From an uncultured Pelagibacteraceae bacterium (lineage in GTDB: Bacteria > Pseudomonadota > Alphaproteobacteria > Pelagibacterales > Pelagibacteraceae), in the NCBI GenBank assembly GCA_902634695.1, contig CACPLE010000004.1:1-48055 (forward strand): DNA of 48,055 nucleotides, given 5' to 3'. Shown here in pieces: positions 9,703-19,332 of the stretch (position 1 is its first letter; the number at the start of each line of letters is the position of its first letter). The translations under genes and the position numbers were made by a program. The notes beneath the pieces are model-generated. The model was not told the DNA's origin. It did no database searches and saw only the letters and a program-made list of their open reading frames with translations.

Positions 9703-10506
9703 ATGAATATATCTCCAATTAGTTTGGCTTTTAAAAAAACAAAAAAACAAAAAAGACCCGCTTTATTGACTTATACCGTTGCAGGAGACAATACCAAAAA
9801 AAAATCTCTAGAAATATTAAATTCTATTTCAAAATATGTTGATATATGTGAATTAGGTTTTCCTCACAATACACCGATTGGTGATGGAGGACAAATTCAA
9901 ACATCTTCTTATCGTGCAATTAATAATGGAATAAAAATGAAAGATATTTTTGAAATTGTCAGAAGTTACAAAAAAAATAAAAATTCAAAACCTTTAATTT
10001 TAATGGGGTATTACAACATGGTTTACCAATATGGTGAAAATAATTTTTTAAACAAATGCAAAAAAGTTGGAGTAAATGGTTTGATAGTTGTTGATTTGCC
10101 TTGGCCTGATAACAAAATTTTTGCAAAAAAATGCAAAAAAAAAAATATCACTTTTGTACAACTTTTATCTCCAACTACATCAAAAAAAAGAATAAAAATG
10201 ATTATTAATGACTCACATGATATGATCTATTATATAAGTATGCTATCAACCACGGGCGGCAAACTTAAAGTTTCTCCAAAAAAAATTTTGAATAACTACA
10301 ATGTTATAAAAAAGATCAGCAAATTAAAAAATGTTGTAATTGGATTTGGAATAACAGAAAAAACTATTTCATCTCTTAAAAAAGCTGATGGATTGGTTGT
10401 AGGAAGTGCATTATGTAAGAAAATTTCAGAATCTATAAAAAAAAGACAAAATCCTGTCACAAATGTTGTTAGTATAGTATTAAAATTAAAAAATAAAATA
10501 TCATGA
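9703..10506 (+). CDS. trpA: Tryptophan synthase alpha chain (divergent)
   Basis: ICELGFPHNTPIGDGGQIQ (E and D catalytic positions kept), STTGGK, VIGFGI, VVGSAL. Confidence 0.87.
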   Translation: MNISPISLAFKKTKKQKRPALLTYTVAGDNTKKKSLEILNSISKYVDICELGFPHNTPIGDGGQIQTSSYRAINNGIKMKDIFEIVRSYKKNKNSKPLILMGYYNMVYQYGENNFLNKCKKVGVNGLIVVDLPWPDNKIFAKKCKKKNITFVQLLSPTTSKKRIKMIINDSHDMIYYISMLSTTGGKLKVSPKKILNNYNVIKKISKLKNVVIGFGITEKTISSLKKADGLVVGSALCKKISESIKKRQNPVTNVVSIVLKLKNKIS

Positions 10507-11435
10507 ATTGGATAAAACGAGTTCTACATATTGGAGAAAAAATAAAAAGGGTTTTAAAAAAAAGACCAACGAAAGAAGAAGTAGAAAATAGTAATTGGAC
10601 ATCTTGTTGTAAAGGTCCAATTCTAAAAAAAGATCTAGAAGAAAACCTTTGGGTCTGTAATTTATGCGGTAAACATCACAGAATTAATTCACGACAAAGA
10701 TTTGACATTTTTTTTGGAAAAGATAATTACGAAATATTAAAAACTCCAATACCAAAAGATGATCCTTTGAACTGGTCAGACTCCAAAAAATACACTGATA
10801 GATTAAAAGAAGCTAGAAAGAAAACTAACCAAGATTGTGCCGTTATGATTGCACGAGGCCAAGTTAATGGTATCAATATTACAGCTGGAGCAAATAACTT
10901 TGAATTTATGGGAGGTAGTGTAGCGGCTGCTGAGGGTGAGGCAATTATTACTGGAATTCAACATGCTATTGATAACAAAAACCCATTTGTTTTTTTCCCA
11001 TGTGGTGGCGGGCAACGAATGCACGAATCTGCAATATCTCTTTCTCAAATGACTAAAACTACCTTGGCGGTTAATGAATTAAAAAAAAATAATCTTCCTT
11101 ATATAGTTTGTTTTACTGACCCTACCGCTGGAGGAATCACTGCATCTTTTGCAATGTTAGGAGATGTTCATTTTGCAGAATCGGGTGCTTTGATAGCCTT
11201 TGCTGGAAAAAAAGTTGTACAAGCAACTGTAAAAGAGGAACTGCCTGAACATTTTCAAAAAGCAGAGTATGTAAGAGAGTGTGGATTTGTAGATATAATT
11301 GTTGAAAGAAAAGATTTACAACAAAAAATAAGTTCTCTTTTATCAATATTGTTAAAGAAAAATTCTGATATAAATAATGAATTATCAGATGAAACTACAG
11401 AAACTAATTTCAAGACTTCAGCAAAAGCATCCTAG
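10503..11435 (+). CDS. accD: Acetyl-CoA carboxylase carboxyltransferase subunit beta
   Basis: N-terminal zinc-ribbon-like region, FMGGSVAAAEGEAI, DPTAGGITASFAMLGD. Confidence 0.9.
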   Translation: MNWIKRVLHIGEKIKRVLKKRPTKEEVENSNWTSCCKGPILKKDLEENLWVCNLCGKHHRINSRQRFDIFFGKDNYEILKTPIPKDDPLNWSDSKKYTDRLKEARKKTNQDCAVMIARGQVNGINITAGANNFEFMGGSVAAAEGEAIITGIQHAIDNKNPFVFFPCGGGQRMHESAISLSQMTKTTLAVNELKKNNLPYIVCFTDPTAGGITASFAMLGDVHFAESGALIAFAGKKVVQATVKEELPEHFQKAEYVRECGFVDIIVERKDLQQKISSLLSILLKKNSDINNELSDETTETNFKTSAKAS

Positions 11436-12654
11436 AAAAATAGATTTAACTCTAGATAGAACTTTTAAACTTCTAAAAAAACTTGGAAATCCTCAAGATA
11501 AACTCCAAAACGTTATATCAGTTGTTGGAACCAACTCAAAATATAGTATTTGCAAAAGCATAGAGGCTATCCTAAATGAAGCTGGATATAAATGTAATTT
11601 ATATCTATCTCCACACCTCCAATCTTATACGGAAAGATTTATATATAATGATAAAGAAATAAAAGATGAAATATTAATTAATTTACTTGAAGATATTGAA
11701 AAAACTCTAGGCGATGATCAAGCCACTCTTTTTGAAATACTAACATGCGCATATCTTAAATACAGTGAAGAATTTAAAGAAAACGTTACATTAATCGAAG
11801 CAGGTCTTTTTCATCAATTTGATAGCACTAATGTTTTTAAAAAAAATATTGCATCTATTATTGGCTCCATTGGCCTAGATCACTTACATTGGATAAAAAA
11901 TAAAACAATAGAAGGAATAATACACGAAAAAACTGTAAGTTTATTAAACTCTAATATATTTGTTAACAAACAAGATAATATTAAAATAGTATCAAAAATA
12001 GAAAACGCCCTTAAGAATAATAATTCTAAAAAATATTTTTTTGGAAAAGATTTTAATATTTTAAAAGCAGAAAATTCATTTATCCAATATGAAGATTCAA
12101 AAGGATTAATAATTTTGCCAGAGCCAAGTATATTGGGCGATCATCAGCTAGCAAATATAGGTACTTCAATTGCTGCTACAAAACAATTATTTAATATAAA
12201 AGATGAAGATATTAAAAATGGAATTACAAAAATTGATCTTAAAGGAAGACTTCAAGAAATAAAGTCAGGAAGATTAAAAAAAATTGTAGGATTAAATAGG
12301 TTAATTTGTGATGGTGGTCATAATATTAATTCATCAATAGCAATTACTAAGTGGATAAAACAACAAAATGAAGATGTGCATGTAATAATTGGAATGATGA
12401 AAGATAAGGATCATCGAGGATTTATTGAATGTTTTAAAGATGAAGTAAAATCTATTACTTTAATTAATATACCTAACCAAGTAGGATCAATTTCAAAAGA
12501 AGATTTTCAAAATAAATTAAACAAAGTTGAAAAAAAAATTAATTTAGAAAATAGTATAGAAGAAAGCATTCGATCAATGAATAGATATCAAAATAATATC
12601 TGTTTAATTACAGGAAGTTTATATTTAATTGGTGAAGTATTAAATTTAAATTAG
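11389..12654 (+). CDS. folC: Folylpolyglutamate/dihydrofolate synthase (start moved from ORF start 11377)
   Basis: DLTLDRTFKLLKKLGNPQ, VVGTNSKYS (modified P-loop), GLDHLHWI, DGGHNINS. Confidence 0.85.
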   Translation: MKLQKLISRLQQKHPRKIDLTLDRTFKLLKKLGNPQDKLQNVISVVGTNSKYSICKSIEAILNEAGYKCNLYLSPHLQSYTERFIYNDKEIKDEILINLLEDIEKTLGDDQATLFEILTCAYLKYSEEFKENVTLIEAGLFHQFDSTNVFKKNIASIIGSIGLDHLHWIKNKTIEGIIHEKTVSLLNSNIFVNKQDNIKIVSKIENALKNNNSKKYFFGKDFNILKAENSFIQYEDSKGLIILPEPSILGDHQLANIGTSIAATKQLFNIKDEDIKNGITKIDLKGRLQEIKSGRLKKIVGLNRLICDGGHNINSSIAITKWIKQQNEDVHVIIGMMKDKDHRGFIECFKDEVKSITLINIPNQVGSISKEDFQNKLNKVEKKINLENSIEESIRSMNRYQNNICLITGSLYLIGEVLNLN

Positions 12655-12971
12655 ATATTTTCTTTTATCCAAGAAACAATGTTTGATTTGGTGGTTGCGC
12701 CAACTTTTGTAGCTTTAAGTTCTCCACCTTTAAATAATAACATTGTTGGAATTCCTCTTATTCCATACTTTGTGGGAGTATTTGGCTCTTCATCAATATT
12801 ATGTTTTGCTATTATTACATCGTTAGACATTTCATCAGAAATCTCCTCAAGAGTAGGTCCAATTTGCTTACAAGGACCGCACCACTCAGCCCAAAAATCT
12901 ACAACAATAGGTTTTGAAGATTTTACAACTTCATTATCAAAATTTTCGTCTGTTACCTTTACTGTAGCCAT
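12651..12971 (-). CDS. trxA: Thioredoxin
   Basis: VDFWAEWCGPCKQIGP; GIRGIPTMLLF. Confidence 0.95.
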   Translation of the reverse strand: MATVKVTDENFDNEVVKSSKPIVVDFWAEWCGPCKQIGPTLEEISDEMSNDVIIAKHNIDEEPNTPTKYGIRGIPTMLLFKGGELKATKVGATTKSNIVSWIKENI

Positions 12972-13037
12972 GGAATGTATATATAATTAAATTTTATTAA
13001 TTCAATAAAAAAAAATTTTTTTTTTTAATTATCCACA

Positions 13038-14468
13038 TTAAACATTTTCATATTTTTGTTGTATTGACATTATATGTTCGTTAAGTTCATCTAAAAATTT
13101 TAGTTTTTCTTCATCATTTTCATCAGAATATTTATCTCTTAAAGTATCAATTTCGTTAAAACACATTGAAACCGTCCACCATTTTTCTTTTTTTTCACTA
13201 AGAATTCTTTTTGCTATTGCCTTTTTAATTTTTTTTAACATATCTGGGGGTAATACTTCGGGTGCTTCTTGGTAAATTATTTTTTTCCCAAAGCCCACTA
13301 GCCTTTCATCGTCAAACTTTTCTAATAGCTTTAATTTATCTTTCCAAGAGGCTGCATGCCAAGCTGGAAAAAGCGCAGTATCTTTGTTTGATGTAAATTT
13401 GGTATAAATGCTTTCCTCGGGATAAATATCTTCTTGAGATTTTAATTGTTCTTTGTCCTCCGCTATTTCCCTTAGCGCTGTAAGAATATTCTGAGAAAAT
13501 TTTTCATTATTTTTTACTAATTGAGCTCTTTGCTTTATTAAATTGGGGTCCATTGCACTGTATGGTTCTTCCTTCATTCCATATTCAGGACCAAGAATTA
13601 TTGGTGCCTTATTAGATCTTATTGTTCTTAAAAACTTTGGTGTTTTTTTCATCTCGATTTTTATTTCGTTAATCGACATTTGTAACAAAGGTTCGACATC
13701 GACCCGAAGATCTACTGCTTGACCCCATTGATAAATAGGATGAATACAATGTTTTGGATGTAAAGGAGCGCATAAATATAATCGTGATTTTCCATAAAAA
13801 TATTCATTTAAAGTTATTATGCTTTCTTTTTTAAAAATTGTTTCTGCATCTGATCTACTCGCAGTATTTAAAAAAGTACCCCAAGTATTAGGTTGCTTTT
13901 TTTTTACTAAGCCTAATATTTTCATTGTCAAATTTGCATCGAATAATGCCGAGTGAGCATCGGTAGAGTCAAATCCATTCATCCGACTTAAAGATTCTAG
14001 TTTAAATACCGCATTACCTTTTTCATTAATCTCTGTTTCAAGTACATTTGGATCTATTGCATAAGCTGCTCTTGCAATATTTATACCATCATGTCTTTTA
14101 TTTGGTGAGGCATTTGTAATATAAGGGTACCTAATTCCTTTAAAAAACTCTTTTCTAAGCATTTCATCATCAAATCCAATATTTGACCAACCTAAAAAAA
14201 TAGCTGGACTCCATTTTTTAAAAATTTTTTCAATTTCTCCAAGCATTTGATAGTGGCTTAAGTTAATTTTAGTTAACTGATCAACACTTGTTTTGTTGAC
14301 AATTAAAGCCATTGCTTGAGGAATTTCTCCTTCGGGCAATCTACATCTTAAATTAAATCTGTCTTTTTCATTAAAATTTTCATCAACTAATACACCTCCA
14401 ATTTCAATAATGCTTCCAAAATCTGTGATAGCACTTGATGATTCAATATCCCATATAGCTAAATTCAT
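13038..14468 (-). CDS. sbcB: Exodeoxyribonuclease I
   Basis: N-terminal DEDD exonuclease (IWDIESSS), GWSNIGFDDEMLR, HSALFDANLT; ExoI length. Confidence 0.85.
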   Translation of the reverse strand: MNLAIWDIESSSAITDFGSIIEIGGVLVDENFNEKDRFNLRCRLPEGEIPQAMALIVNKTSVDQLTKINLSHYQMLGEIEKIFKKWSPAIFLGWSNIGFDDEMLRKEFFKGIRYPYITNASPNKRHDGINIARAAYAIDPNVLETEINEKGNAVFKLESLSRMNGFDSTDAHSALFDANLTMKILGLVKKKQPNTWGTFLNTASRSDAETIFKKESIITLNEYFYGKSRLYLCAPLHPKHCIHPIYQWGQAVDLRVDVEPLLQMSINEIKIEMKKTPKFLRTIRSNKAPIILGPEYGMKEEPYSAMDPNLIKQRAQLVKNNEKFSQNILTALREIAEDKEQLKSQEDIYPEESIYTKFTSNKDTALFPAWHAASWKDKLKLLEKFDDERLVGFGKKIIYQEAPEVLPPDMLKKIKKAIAKRILSEKKEKWWTVSMCFNEIDTLRDKYSDENDEEKLKFLDELNEHIMSIQQKYENV

Positions 14469-14474
14469 AATTTC

Positions 14475-15404
14475 CTAGTTTAATTTGTTTGGATCTTCTG
14501 CTTCGATTTCTTTAGTTTTTTTTTCTTCTAAATCTAATTCAGCAATTTTTGATGTGTGCTTTTGAATTTTCTCCACAGATGTTCTTGCTTGCCTAAAAAG
14601 TTCTGAAATTTGACTATGTTTAATATCAGCATCAGTAATCCTTTTTGATAGCCTTGTTACATCCTCGTCCAATGCTGCAACTTGTTTTTGAATAATACCC
14701 GATAACATGTACATTTCTCTATTTTGTATTAATAATCTATAAGTTCTTAAAAAACCAAAAATTGTATCGGGAGACACAATAACTACATTTTTTTCTCTGG
14801 CTTTTTTTACAAAATTTTCAGGATGTTTTGCAATATCTCTAAACACTCCCTCTGATGCAACAAACATTAAAGCTAAAGGTGCAGTTTCTCCTGTAATTAT
14901 ATATCTTTCCGAAATATCTTTGATATGTTTTTCAATATCTTCTCTAAATGATTTTGCTAAGCTTTTTTTAATTTGTTCATCTTTTTCCTCATGCATTTTT
15001 TTATAATTTTCCCAGCTAAACTTTGAATCAATACAAATTGATTCTTCCGCAGAACCAAAAGTTAAAAAACAGTCAGGTCTTTTACCGTTGCTTAGTGTGT
15101 GCTGAAATTTATAGTGTTTTTTATTAATTGAGTCTTTTACGATATCTTCGAGATATTCTTCTCCAAATTTACCTCTTTCAGTTTTGTTATTAAAAAGATT
15201 CTTAAAATCGACCATGTCGCCTTGTAAACCTTCAATTTTTTCCTTTGTTTCTGCAATTGTAGTAAGTTTTGTTTTTATTTCTCCGAGTCCTGCATTTACT
15301 GCTCTTTCTACTCCTAGATTGTCGCCACTATTAATTTTTTGATAAATTAAAAAAATTAAAACCAAAAGGATTCCTAGAAAACCAATGATTATATATTCCA
15401 ACAT
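14475..15404 (-). CDS. rmuC: DNA recombination protein RmuC family (ORF extends to 15488; likely start 15404)
   Basis: N-terminal TM, coiled coil, RGKFGEEYLEDIV, CIDSKFSWENY, SPDTIFGFLRT. Confidence 0.85.
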   Translation of the reverse strand: MLEYIIIGFLGILLVLIFLIYQKINSGDNLGVERAVNAGLGEIKTKLTTIAETKEKIEGLQGDMVDFKNLFNNKTERGKFGEEYLEDIVKDSINKKHYKFQHTLSNGKRPDCFLTFGSAEESICIDSKFSWENYKKMHEEKDEQIKKSLAKSFREDIEKHIKDISERYIITGETAPLALMFVASEGVFRDIAKHPENFVKKAREKNVVIVSPDTIFGFLRTYRLLIQNREMYMLSGIIQKQVAALDEDVTRLSKRITDADIKHSQISELFRQARTSVEKIQKHTSKIAELDLEEKKTKEIEAEDPNKLN

Positions 15405-15535
15405 AAATAATTCCTTTTCAATAAGGTACTGTTTAGAAGGATTGTGAAGTAATTTCTTTATAGAAACTAAATCGCCGTGTCTAAACAAGTAACTTTAATT
15501 TAGTATCTCCACTATATAAAATTAGTTTTATAATG

Positions 15536-16222
15536 TCAAGGTAAATTTTTTAATTCATTAAATTTTTTTAATCTTCCAAGAAATAAATTTTGATACATAG
15601 TTAATTCTGCTCCATCAATTTTAAAATCCTGAAACAAATTATCCACGGTACATAATAAAATTACACCTGAGGTAATAGATGTTTTATAAACAATATTATG
15701 CGCCAAAGTATATGCTCCTAATTGAAGAAAATAATCTTGAATGAAGTCTATTTTCTTTGGTTTATTACTTTGCTTAAAATCTATAATCGCTTCTTGACCT
15801 TGGTAAATACCCACAAGATCTGCTGTACCAGCGTATTTTTCTGGATAATGAAGTATAGTTTCCATTCCATATATTTCTTCTAATTTTCCTTTAATACCTT
15901 TTTCGATTATTTCTTTTGCCATATTTTTATACTGTTCATTACTCTCAAAAAAACTTTTATTAACCCTACCTCTTAAAAAATCTTCGATAAATGAGTGCAT
16001 AGATGTGCCTCTGCTAGATGCTTCAGTTTTGATTTTATGAGCTTCTTTATAACCAACTCGCTGTTTCCAATTTTCTAAAGATGCTTTATCTTCTTCTGAT
16101 TTAGTTGCTTGCAAAATAGAAGTGACACTTGGTAATTTTTCATCTCCAAACAAGTATTTTCTTAGGCCATTTTCAATGGTTCTTGATGATTTTGGATAAT
16201 TAAATTTATTATTCCATTTCAT
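15536..16222 (-). CDS. PD-(D/E)XK nuclease resembling mitochondrial genome maintenance exonuclease 1 (MGME1)
   Basis: PSVTSIL, AGTADLVGIYQGQEAIIDFKQSNKPK (D-x12-DxK). Confidence 0.65.
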   Translation of the reverse strand: MKWNNKFNYPKSSRTIENGLRKYLFGDEKLPSVTSILQATKSEEDKASLENWKQRVGYKEAHKIKTEASSRGTSMHSFIEDFLRGRVNKSFFESNEQYKNMAKEIIEKGIKGKLEEIYGMETILHYPEKYAGTADLVGIYQGQEAIIDFKQSNKPKKIDFIQDYFLQLGAYTLAHNIVYKTSITSGVILLCTVDNLFQDFKIDGAELTMYQNLFLGRLKKFNELKNLP

Positions 16223-16911
16223 TTTTTCGAAAAAATTTTAATAAGACTTTTTATATTTTGTTTATTTAAACTTTTTTTTGAAATCATCAAACATGCTTGT
16301 GATTTTAAAATTTCTCCATCTTTTAGAATCCTTAAATTATTAGCCTTTAATGTGGCTCCTGTGCTTGTTATATCTGATATAATTTCTGCAGTTCCTGTAA
16401 ATGGAGCTACCTCGGTGCTTCCTAAACTTTGAACTAATTGAAATTGAGTTACTCCCTTAGAATACAAAAATTGTCTGGTTAAATTTGGATATTTTGTTGC
16501 TACCCTTAATAGTCTTTTTTTCTTTTTTTTGAATTCGTCTGCAACTTCATCTAAATCTAACAATGTTTGAACATCTATCCACAAATCTGGAATGGCTAAC
16601 ACTAGATTTGCATTACCAAAATCATATTTTTTACTAATTAAAATTTTTTTTTGTATATTGATTTCACTTTCTTTAAACAAGTCATATCCTGAAAAACCAA
16701 TATCAATATTCCCTAATGACAACTGCTCAATGCATTCCCTTGCGTGCAAATAAATAATCTTAACATTGGCAAGTTTTTTAATATATCCAAATAAATCTCT
16801 TTCTCCTCTTTCAGAATAAATATTTAATTTATTCTTTTTAAATATATTAATTGTATCATGCTTTAATCTCCCTTTAGATGGAAGTCCGATGTTAATAATA
16901 TTTTTAATCAT
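16219..16911 (-). CDS. hisG: ATP phosphoribosyltransferase, short (HisZ-dependent) form
   Basis: GLPSKGRL start, DIGFSGYDL, DITSTGATLKANNLRIL; 230 aa; hisZ adjacent. Confidence 0.92.
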   Translation of the reverse strand: MIKNIINIGLPSKGRLKHDTINIFKKNKLNIYSERGERDLFGYIKKLANVKIIYLHARECIEQLSLGNIDIGFSGYDLFKESEINIQKKILISKKYDFGNANLVLAIPDLWIDVQTLLDLDEVADEFKKKKKRLLRVATKYPNLTRQFLYSKGVTQFQLVQSLGSTEVAPFTGTAEIISDITSTGATLKANNLRILKDGEILKSQACLMISKKSLNKQNIKSLIKIFSKK

Positions 16912-17959
16912 ATAAATTCATATTTACAGCTGCACCTACTGCAGAAACTTTTCTAAATCCTAAATTATTAGTTAGCTGATCATATCTTCCGCCTGATATG
17001 AAATTTTTAAATTTTGATTTTATTTTAACTTCTATAGAAAAAATCATTGAACTATAAAATTCAACTTCTCTACCATTTGAAGCGGTGAATTTTATTTTTA
17101 AATTTTTATCATTACTTCTTCCTAAAGGAAAAAAACCTTTTCCGACTATTATATTAATTTTATTTTTTTTAAAAAATGAATTTAAAACTTGAGGTGCTTT
17201 TTCTAAGGGACATTTTATTTTTAAAAATTGCTTTATAATATTTGTATTTTTTTTACCAGTTGAAGATTTTCTTGGATCTTTAATCTTCATATTAAATCTA
17301 TCTAATACTTCCTTGTAAGTTCTAGAAGCAATAATTTTATTTTGGTTTTGTTTTTGCATTTTTTGATATCTATACTTATCTGTTTCAACAAATACTGGAT
17401 CTATGTCCGAATTTGTTTCTAGTCTTTTTAATAATTCATTGAAATAATTTTCATTCCAATAGTATCTTTTAAGTCTATTTTTCCATCTTCTGGGAATATC
17501 TAATTTGTCAATTAACAAATTGAACAATTCAACATTCCCAATTTTTAAAATAGATTTTTTAAAACCACTATTTTTTAAAACTTTTAATGACGTATCTATA
17601 ATCTCCTTATCATCTTTCTGTTTATTTTTAGATCCCAAAATTTCATAACCAATTTGATTTTTTATAATGCTGTCTTTTTTTTGATAAGTTTTTCTAAATG
17701 CTTCACCACTATAAAAAACTTTTTCTCTACTATCTTTTTTATTTTGAATAAATCTTATTACTGAAGAGATCGTCAAATCTGGTCTTAAACAAAGTTCTTT
17801 ACCGTTTAAATCATAAAATGAAAATAAAAATTTCTTAAAATTCTCACCAGATCTTTGAAGAATATATTTGGTCTCAAGAACTGGATCTAAAGTAATATTG
17901 TTAAAACCCCTAGATTTAATTGATCTAAGGATTTTTTCAGATAATTTTTTTGATTTCAT
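16904..17959 (-). CDS. hisZ: ATP phosphoribosyltransferase regulatory subunit
   Basis: HisRS-like class II fold text (LRPDLTISSVIRF, ISGGRYDQLTNNLG) between hisS and hisG. Confidence 0.88.
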   Translation of the reverse strand: MKSKKLSEKILRSIKSRGFNNITLDPVLETKYILQRSGENFKKFLFSFYDLNGKELCLRPDLTISSVIRFIQNKKDSREKVFYSGEAFRKTYQKKDSIIKNQIGYEILGSKNKQKDDKEIIDTSLKVLKNSGFKKSILKIGNVELFNLLIDKLDIPRRWKNRLKRYYWNENYFNELLKRLETNSDIDPVFVETDKYRYQKMQKQNQNKIIASRTYKEVLDRFNMKIKDPRKSSTGKKNTNIIKQFLKIKCPLEKAPQVLNSFFKKNKINIIVGKGFFPLGRSNDKNLKIKFTASNGREVEFYSSMIFSIEVKIKSKFKNFISGGRYDQLTNNLGFRKVSAVGAAVNMNLYD

Positions 17960-19328
17960 CTATTAGACTTTCTTCTGAAACAGTTTTTTGATCATTTTCT
18001 TTTGAAGACTTGAGATTTTTTAAAGTAAATTTATTTTCTTTAATTTCAGATTCTCCAACTATAATCGCAACTGGACAACCTTTTTTGTCTGCATAAGTTA
18101 GTTGTTTTTTTAAATTTTTTGATGAGTCTAAATATACTTCTGAGTTTATTCCATTTTCTCTTAAATAATCTAAAGTTTCATTATATTTTTTTAAATATTT
18201 ACTATCTAAAATACAAATAAGAACCGGTTCATTATTTTTTGGTTTAATTGAACCAATTTGATTTAAAACAAATAACAACCTATCTACACCAATACTCATT
18301 CCTGTTCCTGGAAAGTCAGCACCTTTAAACCTAGATATAAGTTTGTCATAACGACCCCCGGACGCAATACTTCCAATATCTACTTCTTTTCCTTTTGGAT
18401 TTTTAACCTTAAAATTAAGATTAGTTTCTACACAAAAACCATCATAATAAGCAAGACCACGCACTATTGTAAAATTTGGTTGAATTAATTTAGTATACTT
18501 TCCATAACTTACGATTTCCAAAAGATCTTCTGTTTCCTTAATTCCTTCAGTAGATAAAGAGTTTTTTAAAATAGACTTTAAATCTTTAAGATTTTTTATT
18601 TTTAAAAAATCTAAAATTTCTGATGCTTGAGCGTCAGATAAATTAGCACCTTTTGTAACTGCTCCCGATGAATCTGTTCTTTCTTTTTTAAGTAAATCTT
18701 CTACACCTTTTAATCCAATTCTATCTAACTTATCGATAGCTCTAATTACTTTTAATTCTTGAACCTTATCATTAATCTTTAACTGATTAATCAATCCTTG
18801 GACTATTTTTCTATTACTTATATTTACTCTAAATTCTTTTTCACTCAGTCCACATTTTAGCAAAGTGTCAGCAATAGTATTGCAAATTTCAGAGTCTGCC
18901 TGGCTTTTGTTTACATTCCCAATAATATCAACATCGGCTTGGGTAAACTCACGATATCTTGCATTTCCACTTTTTTCATTTCTCCAAACATTTCCTATTG
19001 CATATCTTTTGTAAGGAAAAGGAAGTTCTCTATAGTTTTGAGCGACAAATCTACTTAAAGGGCTGCTTAAATCATATCTAAGAGTTATCGTCTCGTTATC
19101 ATCATTAAATGTAAATACACCAGACATAGAATTATCTTCATCGTCTGCCAAAAACGATCCTATGTTTTTACTAATTTCAAAAGATGGTGTTTCTAAAGGG
19201 TCAAAACCAAACTTTAAAAAATTATTTTCAATTATCTCAATTAATTTCTTTTTTAATGATAATTGTTTATTCCATCTATCTTCAAAACCTGAAGGTAGTC
19301 CAGGTGTTAATTTTTCATCTTTTTTCAT
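17937..19328 (-). CDS. hisS: Histidyl-tRNA synthetase (start corrected to 19328; the ORF track runs into tRNA-His)
   Basis: GFEDRW, TLRYDLSSPLSRFVA, WRNEKSGNARYREFTQADVDIIG, GLAYYDGFCVE, ASGGRYDKL. Confidence 0.93.
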   Translation of the reverse strand: MKKDEKLTPGLPSGFEDRWNKQLSLKKKLIEIIENNFLKFGFDPLETPSFEISKNIGSFLADDEDNSMSGVFTFNDDNETITLRYDLSSPLSRFVAQNYRELPFPYKRYAIGNVWRNEKSGNARYREFTQADVDIIGNVNKSQADSEICNTIADTLLKCGLSEKEFRVNISNRKIVQGLINQLKINDKVQELKVIRAIDKLDRIGLKGVEDLLKKERTDSSGAVTKGANLSDAQASEILDFLKIKNLKDLKSILKNSLSTEGIKETEDLLEIVSYGKYTKLIQPNFTIVRGLAYYDGFCVETNLNFKVKNPKGKEVDIGSIASGGRYDKLISRFKGADFPGTGMSIGVDRLLFVLNQIGSIKPKNNEPVLICILDSKYLKKYNETLDYLRENGINSEVYLDSSKNLKKQLTYADKKGCPVAIIVGESEIKENKFTLKNLKSSKENDQKTVSEESLIDEIKKII

Positions 19329-19332
19329 TTTT

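Noticed and set aside
11137-11346. Leu/Gln-rich minus-strand ORF in accD
   Set aside because: Antisense shadow with low-complexity composition.
11377-11388. folC start at 11377
   Set aside because: Gives a longer overlap with accD; ATG at 11389 fits the FolC N-terminus equally well, so the shorter call was preferred. Not certain.
12679-12990. Plus-strand 103-aa ORF opposite trxA
   Set aside because: Antisense shadow of thioredoxin with canonical WCGPC on the other strand.
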